7,685 nt of DNA from Pseudomonas sp. PGPPP3 (GCA_002256055.1 NKIE01000124.1:1-7685), one strand, 5' to 3'. Numbered from the stretch's first letter, positions 1 to 5,616 are shown. Program-made: numbers and translations. The notes: generated by a model not told the origin, from the letters alone.

Positions 1-1360
1 GCACACTGACCGGCGCTGGCTCGACGGCACTGACAAAACCGCTCGAACCCTCCAGATCGAGCAACTCCGGCTCTAGGGTGAGGATTTGCGTGCGACTGGC
101 GCCGCGACTAAGCAGCTTGACCGCCGCCCGGCTGATCACATGCTCCAGCTCGCGCACATTGCCCGGCCACGGATAGGCTAGCATGGCCCGCTCCGCCGCC
201 GGCGACAGGCGCATGCTGCGCAGGCCCAAACGCGCGCGGTTGAGTTCGAGAAAATGCCCGGCCAGCAACAACACATCCTGATCGCGCTCGCGCAGCGGCG
301 GAATCGGCACTGGGTACACCGACAGGCGATGGTAGAGGTCGGCACGAAAATGCCCGTCTCGGATGCTGTCAGGCAAGTGCCGGTTGGTGGCGGCGATGAT
401 GCGCACGTCCACATGCAGCGGCTTGTCGGCGCCCAGGCGCTGGATCTCGCCGTTCTGCAGCACGCGCAACAGCTTGGCCTGCACACTAAGGGGCAACTCG
501 CCCACCTCATCGAGCAGCAAGGTACCGCCATTGGCCGCGTCGAAGCGTCCGGGGCGGTCGCTGGTGGCCCCGGAAAACGCGCCTTTGACGTGGCCAAATA
601 ACTCACTCTCGGCCAGCGACTCGGGCAACGCGGCGCAGTTGACCTGAATCAGCGGCTTGTTGCGCCGCCGCGACAGGCCGTGCAAACGGCGCGCAAACAG
701 CTCCTTGCCGACCCCGGTTTCACCCAGCAGCAGCACCGGCAACTCGGAGTCGGCAACCACCTCCAGCTCACTGAGAATCTGCCGCAAGGCCTGGCTCTGG
801 CCGAGGATTTCGCCCTCTTCGGCGAGCACCTGGGGATGCTGCACGTCGCTGCGCGACAGGCGCAGGCTGCGGTTCTCCTGCTCCAGACGGGTAATCCGCA
901 CCGCCGCCTCAATCAGCAGGCTGTAGTGCTGCAAATCGCGCCGGGCGTTGCTGTCGAAGGTGCCGGGATGCAGCGCATCCAGGGTCAGGGCGCCCCACGG
1001 CTGGCCGTCGACAAACAGGCTCATGCCCATGCAGTCATGCACCGGCAAGGGCTCGCCGACATGCTGATCGAGCAAGCCGTCGTACGGGTCCGGCAGGCGG
1101 CTGTCGGGCTCAAACCAGGTCGGTTCACGCGTCGCCATGATCGCCGCCAATCGCGGATGCTGAGCCACCACCAAACGCCGGCCCAGGGCCTCATGTACCA
1201 GCCCGACCGCCGCCAGCGGGCGCAGGCTGTCTCCATCCAGGCGCAACAGGCCCACCGCGCCGCAGCGAAAGTGCTCGCGCAGGGTATGCACCAGACGCTG
1301 CAAGCGCACGGCGTTGGGCAGTTCGACGATCAGATCGGCAAGCAGACTGGCTTCCAGCAT
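1..1360 (-). CDS. norR: NorR, NO-sensing sigma54-dependent transcription activator (C-terminus beyond window edge)
   Basis: Cytoplasmic enhancer-binding protein that senses NO and activates sigma54 promoters. The frame is open from the ATG at 1358-1360 to the window edge: 453 codons of a family length near 505-520, so the C-terminal Fis-type helix-turn-helix lies outside. The N-terminal GAF domain (about 1-160) keeps the residues aligning with the E. coli NorR non-haem iron site: Arg78, Asp94, His108, Cys110 and Asp128 (E. coli R81, D99, H111, C113, D131). A GAF-AAA linker follows. The AAA+ domain has Walker A GETGVGKE (213-220), a sigma54 contact loop GAFSGA (260-265, Ser where GAFTGA is usual), Walker B LLLDE (281-285), a downstream HRLSVYPVPIPPLRER stretch and an NVRELEH motif. 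The start is supported by an AAGGTGA ribosome site at 1369-1375. It is divergent from dnrN, sharing a control region with three NorR sites, which implies autoregulation. I translated the whole frame by hand and saw no frameshift. Confidence 0.95.
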   Translation of the reverse strand, partial: MLEASLLADLIVELPNAVRLQRLVHTLREHFRCGAVGLLRLDGDSLRPLAAVGLVHEALGRRLVVAQHPRLAAIMATREPTWFEPDSRLPDPYDGLLDQHVGEPLPVHDCMGMSLFVDGQPWGALTLDALHPGTFDSNARRDLQHYSLLIEAAVRITRLEQENRSLRLSRSDVQHPQVLAEEGEILGQSQALRQILSELEVVADSELPVLLLGETGVGKELFARRLHGLSRRRNKPLIQVNCAALPESLAESELFGHVKGAFSGATSDRPGRFDAANGGTLLLDEVGELPLSVQAKLLRVLQNGEIQRLGADKPLHVDVRIIAATNRHLPDSIRDGHFRADLYHRLSVYPVPIPPLRERDQDVLLLAGHFLELNRARLGLRSMRLSPAAERAMLAYPWPGNVRELEHVISRAAVKLLSRGASRTQILTLEPELLDLEGSSGFVSAVEPAPVSV

Positions 1361-1373
1361 GGTTATTTTCACC
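1361..1373. promoter_or_regulatory. NorR enhancer site 1 (GGT-N7-ACC), abutting the norR start codon
   Basis: Perfect match to the GGT-N7-ACC operator described for NorR. It begins one base from the norR ATG and its ACC half lies inside the norR Shine-Dalgarno sequence. Its centre is about 117 bp upstream of the predicted dnrN start of transcription. Seen in sequence; function inferred from the family. Confidence 0.8.
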
Positions 1374-1379
1374 TTATAT

Positions 1380-1392
1380 GGTTAAAAGAACC
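1380..1392. promoter_or_regulatory. NorR enhancer site 2 (GGT-N7-ACC)
   Basis: Second perfect GGT-N7-ACC, centred 19 bp from site 1 and about 98 bp upstream of the predicted dnrN start of transcription. It overlaps the best candidate -10 element of norR on the other strand. Confidence 0.85.
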
Positions 1393-1410
1393 TTATTCGA
1401 TCAAGGTCAA
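1382..1410 (-). promoter_or_regulatory. Possible sigma70-type norR promoter inside the NorR sites
   Basis: On the minus strand TTGACC (1405-1410) is followed after 17 bases by TTTTAA (1382-1387), then a short leader carrying AAGGTGA before the norR ATG. The -35 fits well and the -10 fits poorly. If real, it is covered by NorR sites 2 and 3, which would make NorR repress itself. Tentative. Confidence 0.3.
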
Positions 1411-1417
1411 ATTAACC
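1405..1417. promoter_or_regulatory. NorR enhancer site 3 (GGT-N7-ACC)
   Basis: Third perfect GGT-N7-ACC, centred 25 bp from site 2 and about 73 bp upstream of the predicted dnrN start of transcription. A set of three sites upstream of a -24/-12 promoter is the arrangement known for NorR-controlled NO-detoxification genes. It overlaps the candidate -35 of norR. Confidence 0.85.
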
Positions 1418-1457
1418 ATCATTTAAAAATAATCGTTTAATTTCAATTACTTGCCAC

Positions 1458-1473
1458 TGGCACGAGTACTGCT
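1458..1473 (+). promoter_or_regulatory. Sigma54 -24/-12 promoter for dnrN operon
   Basis: TGGCACG-N4-CTGCT, with the -24 GG at 1459-1460 and the -12 GC at 1471-1472, exactly 12 bp apart as sigma54-RNA polymerase requires. Only the first T of the -12 TTGCW element differs. Transcription should begin near 1484, leaving a leader of about 35 bases. An A/T-rich stretch (1418-1450) separates it from the enhancers and could aid DNA bending; I found no clean IHF consensus there. Confidence 0.88.
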
Positions 1474-1518
1474 ATTGACCAGTAACCCTTCACTACTGAT
1501 CGATACAAGGACCCTGCC

Positions 1519-2205
1519 ATGACTCAACAGCTACTGGACCAGTCCCTCGGCGCCCTGGCCTGCGAGATTCCCGGCGCCACCCGAGTATTCCACGCCTTCA
1601 ATCTGGACTTCTGCTGCGGCGGCCAACTGAGCCTGAGCGAAGCCGCCAAACGCCGTGGCATCGCGGCGGAACAGGTGGCAGAGCAACTGCAGGCCCTGCG
1701 CGGCCAACCCGGCAACGGCGAAGACTGGCGCCTGGCGCCTACGGAGCAATTGATTGCCCATATTCTCAGCCGCTTCCACGCCCGCCACCGCGAGCAACTG
1801 CCAGAGCTGATTCGCCTGGCCAGTCGCGTCGAGCAGGTACATGGCGAACGCGACAACTGCCCCAACGGCCTGGCCGATCACCTGCGCGAGATGCAGCAGG
1901 AGCTGGAAAGCCACATGCTCAAAGAGGAGCAGATTCTCTTCCCGGTGCTCCTCGACGGCCTCGGCGCACGCGCGGCCGCGCCCATCTCGGTGATGCGCAT
2001 GGAGCACGACCAGCACGGCGAAGCGCTGCAGCGGATCCTCGACCTGACCAACAACATCACCCCGCCGAGCAACGCCTGTAACACCTGGCGGGCGCTCTAT
2101 CGCGGTCTGGATGAACTGCGTAACGACCTGATGCAGCACATCCATCTGGAGAACAACGTGCTGTTCACCAACGCCCTGCATGCCCCGGCCCTGAGCCCGG
2201 TGTAA
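1519..2205 (+). CDS. dnrN: DnrN/YtfE/ScdA-type di-iron protein, repair of iron centres
   Basis: Cytoplasmic RIC-family protein of 228 residues that helps restore iron-sulfur clusters damaged by NO or oxidants. The N-terminal ScdA_N domain (about 5-55) carries the DFCCGG motif with Cys32-Cys33. A hemerythrin-like four-helix domain follows with His87, His132, Glu136, His163, His207 and Glu211, each three positions after the di-iron ligands I recall for E. coli YtfE (84, 129, 133, 160, 204, 208), so the metal site looks complete. The start is fixed by AAGGA at 1507-1511, seven bases before ATG. It is the first gene behind a sigma54 promoter with three NorR sites and should therefore be induced by NO. 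It is followed after 41 bases by a small membrane peptide gene and then dnr. Confidence 0.95.
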   Translation: MTQQLLDQSLGALACEIPGATRVFHAFNLDFCCGGQLSLSEAAKRRGIAAEQVAEQLQALRGQPGNGEDWRLAPTEQLIAHILSRFHARHREQLPELIRLASRVEQVHGERDNCPNGLADHLREMQQELESHMLKEEQILFPVLLDGLGARAAAPISVMRMEHDQHGEALQRILDLTNNITPPSNACNTWRALYRGLDELRNDLMQHIHLENNVLFTNALHAPALSPV

Positions 2206-2246
2206 GCCAAGCCGCGTCCGGCAACGGGCGCGTAAGGAGCCACCCC

Positions 2247-2375
2247 ATGATCAAACGTGCCCTGCAGCCGCTGCTGTGGTTTTGTCTGCTGACCTCGACC
2301 CTGGCGTTGGCCAGCGGCTTGGCCCTCAGCGCCGCCAGCCTCACGCCCCCACTGCATTGCCACACCGCCCGCTAG
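2247..2375 (+). CDS. Small hydrophobic single-span peptide (42 residues), unknown function
   Basis: A short ORF with a near-ideal ribosome site, TAAGGAG at 2233-2239, seven bases before ATG. It encodes 42 residues: a basic start (MIKR), a hydrophobic stretch at about 8-31 rich in Leu and Ala with one Cys (13), and a short tail ending in His37-Cys38-His39 and Arg42. This would be one membrane span, or an uncleaved or cleaved signal peptide with a very short product; I see no convincing lipobox. It sits 41 bases after dnrN and 49 bases before dnr on the same strand, so it should be made under NO stress with them. I do not recognise the family. The HCH tail could bind metal or haem, which is speculation. 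The reading frame could be chance, but the strong ribosome site and operon position argue that it is translated. Confidence 0.6.
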   Translation: MIKRALQPLLWFCLLTSTLALASGLALSAASLTPPLHCHTAR

Positions 2376-2393
2376 GCCTGACAGCGTCAGGCC
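2375..2393 (+). terminator. Perfect hairpin at end of small ORF, before dnr (no U-tract)
   Basis: GGCCTGAC-AGC-GTCAGGCC is a perfect 8 bp stem with a 3-base loop. It begins on the last base of the stop codon of the 42-residue gene. It is followed by CGCCATG rather than a T run, so it is not a full intrinsic terminator. It may lower readthrough into dnr or protect the upstream mRNA 3' end. Confidence 0.4.
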
Positions 2394-2411
2394 CGCCATG
2401 CCATCAACCAC

Positions 2412-2416
2412 AGGGA
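2412..2416 (+). promoter_or_regulatory. Ribosome binding site deciding the dnr start
   Basis: AGGGA lies eight bases before the ATG at 2425. The earlier in-frame ATGs at 2398 and 2416 have no comparable purine-rich site, and the protein from 2425 has the length I recall for P. aeruginosa DNR. Confidence 0.65.
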
Positions 2417-2424
2417 TGCCTTTT

Positions 2425-3108
2425 ATGGTGCTGCACCGTGTACATCACCAAATTCTGCGCAGCCATCACTTGTTCGAACCTCTGAACGAGGAGCAAATGG
2501 ACGAGCTGATGAGCAGCAGCCAATTGCTCAGTGTCGACAAGGGCGCGCCGCTGTTTCGCCAAGGCGAACCGGCCAGTGCGTTTTACTTCATCATTTCCGG
2601 CTCGGTGAAAATCTACCGCCTGACCCCCGACGGCCAGGAAAAGGTCTTCGACGTGATCGGCGAGCGCCAGGCGTTTGCCGAAGCCATGATGCTGATGGAC
2701 ACCCCCAACTATGTGGCCAGCGCCGAAGCCATCGGCCCGACCCAGTTGTACAAGCTCTCCAGCCACACCTATATGCAGTTGCTGCAGAACAACAACCGCT
2801 TGGCCTTTGCCCTGCTCGGCCGGCTGTCGGTGCGCCTGCACCAGCGCCTCAACGAGATCGAAACCCTGTCGCTGAAGAACGCCACCCACCGCGTGGTGCG
2901 CTACCTGCTGACGCAGATGGCGCCGCTGCAGAACGCGGTCAGCAGCTTCGAACTGCCGATGGCCAAGCAACTGATTGCCGGCCATTTGTCGATTCAGCCA
3001 GAGACCTTCTCGCGCATCATCCGCCGCCTGATCGACGAACAGATCATCAGCCAGGATGGCCGCCAGATCAGCGTGCTCGACTGCATGCGCTTGCAACACT
3101 TCGAGTGA
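2425..3108 (+). CDS. dnr: Dnr, NO-responsive Crp/Fnr-family activator of denitrification genes
   Basis: Cytoplasmic haem-dependent NO sensor that activates nor, nir and nos promoters at TTGAT-N4-ATCAA boxes. From the ATG at 2425 it has 227 residues, the length I recall for P. aeruginosa DNR. The N-terminal cNMP-like beta-roll spans about 20-120 (FRQGEPA, ISGSVKIYRLTPDGQEK, FAEAMMLMDTPNYVA). A long dimerisation helix follows (about 125-150, LSVRLHQRLNEIETLSLKNA), then a winged helix-turn-helix (about 155-225) with recognition segment IQPETFSRIIR, whose Glu and Ser-Arg pattern is that of FNR-type TTGAT readers. There is no N-terminal cysteine cluster, so it is not FNR or ANR. His14, His15 and His187 are present; such histidines have been discussed as haem ligands in DNR. 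I found no ANR box in front of it, so it is probably read from the dnrN sigma54 promoter. Confidence 0.95.
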   Translation: MVLHRVHHQILRSHHLFEPLNEEQMDELMSSSQLLSVDKGAPLFRQGEPASAFYFIISGSVKIYRLTPDGQEKVFDVIGERQAFAEAMMLMDTPNYVASAEAIGPTQLYKLSSHTYMQLLQNNNRLAFALLGRLSVRLHQRLNEIETLSLKNATHRVVRYLLTQMAPLQNAVSSFELPMAKQLIAGHLSIQPETFSRIIRRLIDEQIISQDGRQISVLDCMRLQHFE

Positions 3109-3170
3109 TAGGCCGTTCATCCTCGCTCGCAAGCGATCGGCGCGGCCGCCATTAACCAGGAGCACCCCGC

Positions 3171-3362
3171 ATGCGCCAATGCCTGTACTGCCAGCGCGAC
3201 AACCCGAGCACAGAGACCGCATGCAGCCACTGCGGCATGCCGCTGCCAACGCCGACCGACACCCTCAACGCGCGCAGCCAGCAGCGCTTTATGTGGTTCT
3301 GCATTGGCCTGGCGCTGTTCTGCGCAGTGATGAGCGTCTGGCTGCCGCGTAGCCTGACCTAG
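3171..3362 (+). CDS. Small zinc-ribbon protein with C-terminal membrane anchor
   Basis: 63 residues. Cys4-x2-Cys7 and Cys18-x2-Cys21 form a treble-clef or rubredoxin-like zinc ribbon at the extreme N-terminus. A polar linker follows (about 24-39), then one hydrophobic span (about 40-57, with Cys44 and Cys51) and a short PRSLT tail. Predicted topology is a tail-anchored protein with the ribbon in the cytoplasm. The start is set by AGGAG at 3158-3162, eight bases before ATG. It lies 62 bases after dnr on the same strand and is the last gene before the convergent REP-filled gap, so it probably belongs to the NO-induced dnrN-dnr unit. I recall short genes in this position being called dnrP in some Pseudomonas annotations, without a known role; I have not assigned that symbol. 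Possible roles include metal or redox sensing at the membrane, which is inference. Confidence 0.8.
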   Translation: MRQCLYCQRDNPSTETACSHCGMPLPTPTDTLNARSQQRFMWFCIGLALFCAVMSVWLPRSLT

Positions 3363-3393
3363 CGCCAGCAGCACCCCTCGCAACTACACAACC

Positions 3394-3459
3394 GTAGCCC
3401 GGATAACCTCCGGATGCCGTTGTTGGTGCGCGCCTGTCCCGGATGGCATCCGGGCTACG
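3394..3459. repeat. REPIN 1: inverted pair of GTAGCCCGGAT-type REPs
   Basis: A forward GTAGCCCGGAT unit at 3394-3404 is paired with an inverted unit ending ATCCGGGCTACG at 3459. The right unit is itself a hairpin (CCCGGAT, 3-base loop, ATCCGGG at 3438-3454). A 66 bp inverted doublet is the usual REPIN size. Confidence 0.8.
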
Positions 3460-3496
3460 TGACAGGCGGGCGATCCAGTACGGCGCAGATCTCTCC

Positions 3497-3562
3497 TGTA
3501 GGAACGGCTTCAGCCGCGAAGCTTGCAAGGCAAACGGCATCGCGGCTGAAGCAGCGCCTACA
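3497..3562. repeat. REPIN 2: inverted pair of TGTAGG...GGCTTCAGCCGCGA-type REPs
   Basis: Two 23-base arms, 3497-3519 and 3540-3562, are inverted and match at 20 of 23 positions, separated by 20 bases. The TGTAGG start and GCTTCAGCCGCGA core are typical of a widespread Pseudomonas REP family, different from the GTAGCCCGGAT family on both sides. Confidence 0.85.
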
Positions 3563-3604
3563 AAAACCAACTTCCCCCAACAACCCTTAACGTGGACTGA
3601 ACCC

Positions 3605-3668
3605 GCCATTGCCCCGGATTGCATCCGGGCTACGACTCTTCTCACGACTGGGTCAGCTGCCGGTACAG
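3605..3668. repeat. Duplicated block, copy A: REP plus copy of the norD 3' end
   Basis: 64 bases that repeat 3707-3769 with an offset of 101-102 bases. The last 25 bases (3644-3668) are identical to 3745-3769, which encode the last eight residues of NorD (YRQLTQS preceded by L) and most of its stop codon. Copy A reads the same residues and then a TGA stop, so it is a displaced remnant of the norD end. Confidence 0.85.
3613..3634. repeat. Unpaired REP (CCCGGAT-tgc-ATCCGGG-CTACG)
   Basis: A perfect 7 bp hairpin with the CTACG flank, in inverted orientation and without a forward partner on its left. It is the counterpart, within a duplicated block, of the REP at about 3715-3736. Confidence 0.75.
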
Positions 3669-3670
3669 TC

Positions 3671-3735
3671 GTAGCCCGGATAAAATCCGGGAACAACTTG
3701 TCGTGCGCGATTGCCCAGGATTGCATCCGGGCCAC
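3671..3735. repeat. REPIN 3: inverted pair of GTAGCCCGGAT-type REPs next to norD
   Basis: A forward unit GTAGCCCGGAT-aaa-ATCCGGG (3671-3691) is paired with an inverted unit ending ATCCGGGCCAC at 3735, giving a 65 bp doublet. The right arm is degenerate (CAGGAT and GCCAC). It ends only seven bases from the norD stop codon. Confidence 0.75.
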
Positions 3736-3769
3736 GGCCTCCTTACGACTGGGTCAGCTGCCGGTACAG
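3707..3769. repeat. Duplicated block, copy B: REP plus true norD 3' end
   Basis: The partner of copy A at 3605-3668. Its right part is coding sequence of norD, so this is the ancestral position. The 38 bases between the two copies hold the left REP of REPIN 3, which has no counterpart after copy B; the pattern is therefore not a plain two-copy tandem duplication. Confidence 0.85.
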
Positions 3770-5584
3770 CTGCGGCAAGCGCAGGGGCAATTGCTGTGGC
3801 TGACGGATCAGGGTGTAGCCGTTGGCGCCGAACATATAGGGCAGATAATCGCCGCCCTGCTGGTCGATGGTGATGCAGAACGGCAGCAGGCCGGCGCGTC
3901 GCGCTTCCAGCACCGCCTCGCGGGTGTCTTCGACGCCGTAACGGCCCTCGTACAGGTCCAGGTCGTTGGGCTTGCCATCGGTGACCAGCAACAGCAATTT
4001 GCGCTTTTGCTTGCACTGGCCCATCAGCTGGGTGGCCTGGCGAATGGCCGCGCCCATGCGGGTGTAGTAGCCGGGTTTGAGGGCCTGAATGCGCCCACGG
4101 GTCTGGTCGTCATAGCGCTGGCTGAAGGATTTCAGCTCCTGCATGCGCACCTGTTGCCGGCGCAGGGACGAGAAGCCGTACAGGGCGAACTGATCGCCCA
4201 GGGTCGAGAGGGTTTCGCCGAACAGCAGCAGGCTGTCGATGATCACCTCGATCACCCGGTGCTCGTCGTCCAGGTGCGCATCGGTGGACATCGACAGGTC
4301 GGCCAACAGCAGGCAGGCCAGGTCGCGGCGGGTGGTGCGTTGCTGCATAAACAGGCCGCGTTCGGCGCATTGGCCGTGCTGGCGTTCGACGTGAAAATCC
4401 AGCCAGGCCTGCAGGTCCAGCTCGCTGCCCTGGGGTTGCTGGCGTAACCACTGACGATCATTGCGCAGGTGCTCGAACTGCCGGCGCAGGCGCGAGGCCA
4501 GCGGTGCCAAACGCAGCGGCAAAGGTTGCGCCTCACTGCCGCGCGGCAGATACATCTGCAGATTGACGAAGTCCTCCTGCAGATGTTGCTTGCGGTAATC
4601 CCACTCCGGCAACTTGATCCCCTCGCCCAACGGAATGTCGTCGACATCCGCCGGCGGCAGGTCCAGGTCCAGCTTCAGGCCACCGCCCTTGCGCAACCGT
4701 TGCTTGGACAGCGCCAACTCGTCGAGGTCTTCGGCGACCCGGGCGGCGTCCAGGTCTTCGCTGTCATCGGTGCAACGGTCCAGCTCGATATGCTCGGACC
4801 AGCTGAACAGGTTCTCCAGGCGGAAGATCAACAGACCGCCCTTGCTGGTGCTTTCCTCGACCCGTTTGGCCTGCTTGCGCGCCAATTGCTGTTGCTCGGG
4901 GGCCGTCAGCAGGTAGCCATCGCTCTCCTCACCCAGCTCACAGGCCTGGGGTTCGCCGAGGTTTTGCGCCGGGTACAGCCACAGCGGTAAGGGCCAGGGC
5001 GCCCGCTCGCTGCGCGGGAAATCGCTGACGCTGCCGGGTTCGCGCAGCGCCTGGCACAGCGCCCGTTCCAGGGCCGCCTCGGCCGCGCCGAGCTGGCGCG
5101 GGTCGGGGCGTAACTGCAGATGGGCCTCGACCAGCCGTTGATAGCGCGGGCGCAGGGCCGGATAAGCCTGCAGCAGAGTTTGGGTCCAGCGCTGGTTGTC
5201 CCGCGCCCAGTGACGCATCTCGCCCGCTTGCGCGGCGAGCAAGGCCAACCAGCGATACAGCTCCTGGTTCAGGCCCACATCCGGGTACACCGCCAGGCTC
5301 GGCGGCAGACGCAGGTTACTGGCATCGCACCAGGCCACCGGCAGCTGCTTGCAGGTGCCGGCCACTTGCTGCAAGAGGTTACGGCGCAGCAGCAATTGCC
5401 GTGGGCTGGCGGCTTCCACGCCGATCCCGTTGGCGCCGCCCATGGCGCGAAACAACAGCGCCAGCGGGCGTTGCATAGTGACCAGCTCGACCCGCGCCTC
5501 GGGAAAATCCGGGCTGGCGCGGCGGGTGATAAAGCGGTGCCAGACACTGCCGACCCACTCTTCCAGTTCGACGGTAAAGGCCAT
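3743..5584 (-). CDS. norD: NorD, VWA-domain maturation/activation protein for NO reductase
   Basis: Cytoplasmic accessory protein of 613 residues that works with the MoxR-type AAA+ protein NorQ/NirQ (not in this window) to give active NorCB, probably in metal insertion. The first ~420 residues are family-specific and largely helical, with an acidic stretch at about 270-290 (RCTDDSEDLDAARVAEDLDE) and EWDYRKQ near 327. The C-terminal von Willebrand A domain (about 420-600) has an intact metal-ion site: DLSMS with Asp429, Ser431 and Ser433, Thr508 in YYTRMG, and Asp536 in TDGKPND. I chose the ATG at 5582-5584 because GAGGA at 5592-5596 lies seven bases upstream and the protein then begins MAFTVELEEWVGSVWHRF. 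A longer frame running up to 5716 crosses a terminator hairpin and is unlikely. It follows norB by 153 bases, with an intrinsic terminator between, so its level is probably lower than that of norCB. It converges on the dnr operon. Confidence 0.93.
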   Translation of the reverse strand: MAFTVELEEWVGSVWHRFITRRASPDFPEARVELVTMQRPLALLFRAMGGANGIGVEAASPRQLLLRRNLLQQVAGTCKQLPVAWCDASNLRLPPSLAVYPDVGLNQELYRWLALLAAQAGEMRHWARDNQRWTQTLLQAYPALRPRYQRLVEAHLQLRPDPRQLGAAEAALERALCQALREPGSVSDFPRSERAPWPLPLWLYPAQNLGEPQACELGEESDGYLLTAPEQQQLARKQAKRVEESTSKGGLLIFRLENLFSWSEHIELDRCTDDSEDLDAARVAEDLDELALSKQRLRKGGGLKLDLDLPPADVDDIPLGEGIKLPEWDYRKQHLQEDFVNLQMYLPRGSEAQPLPLRLAPLASRLRRQFEHLRNDRQWLRQQPQGSELDLQAWLDFHVERQHGQCAERGLFMQQRTTRRDLACLLLADLSMSTDAHLDDEHRVIEVIIDSLLLFGETLSTLGDQFALYGFSSLRRQQVRMQELKSFSQRYDDQTRGRIQALKPGYYTRMGAAIRQATQLMGQCKQKRKLLLLVTDGKPNDLDLYEGRYGVEDTREAVLEARRAGLLPFCITIDQQGGDYLPYMFGANGYTLIRQPQQLPLRLPQLYRQLTQS

Positions 5585-5591
5585 GGGTGTG

Positions 5592-5596
5592 TCCTC
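5592..5596 (-). promoter_or_regulatory. Ribosome binding site deciding the norD start
   Basis: GAGGA on the minus strand, seven bases before the ATG at 5584. It lies downstream of the terminator hairpin and rules in favour of the 613-residue product over the frame starting at 5716. Confidence 0.75.
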
Positions 5597-5616
5597 GTGA
5601 CGGTGCTTGCCGTGCA

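Larger units (their letters stand above)
3363..3742. other. Gene-free gap between two convergent operons, filled with REP/REPIN palindromes
   Basis: 380 bases between the stop codon of the zinc-ribbon gene (plus) and that of norD (minus). No credible gene lies here; open frames crossing it are translated palindromes. It holds two REP families, three inverted pairs of about 65 bp, one unpaired REP and a duplicate of the norD 3' end. No hairpin here is followed by a proper T run on either strand, so the stable palindromes may themselves separate the two transcripts. Confidence 0.8.

Noticed and set aside
680..1426. Long plus-strand ORF opposite norR (248 residues)
   Set aside because: Shadow of the high-GC norR frame; composition rich in Gln, Arg and Ala, no recognisable domain, while the minus strand encodes complete NorR motifs.
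1750..1763. TTGAT inside dnrN as an ANR/Dnr box
   Set aside because: The second half-site does not match ATCAA and it lies far inside coding sequence.
1531..2181. Minus-strand ORF opposite dnrN (216 residues)
   Set aside because: Shadow of dnrN, which has a full di-iron ligand set and a ribosome site.
2278..2289. Possible sigma54 GG...GC promoter within the small ORF, driving dnr
   Set aside because: GG to GC spacing is 10, not the required 12, and flanking bases do not match.
2404..3249. Minus-strand ORF opposite dnr (281 residues)
   Set aside because: Shadow of dnr running into the next gene; no family likeness.
3289..3735. Minus-strand ORF across the REP region (148 residues)
   Set aside because: Translation of REP palindromes and the duplicated norD tail; no ribosome site or domain.
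3443..4447. Plus-strand ORF opposite norD (334 residues)
   Set aside because: Begins in REP DNA and continues as the antisense of the NorD VWA domain.
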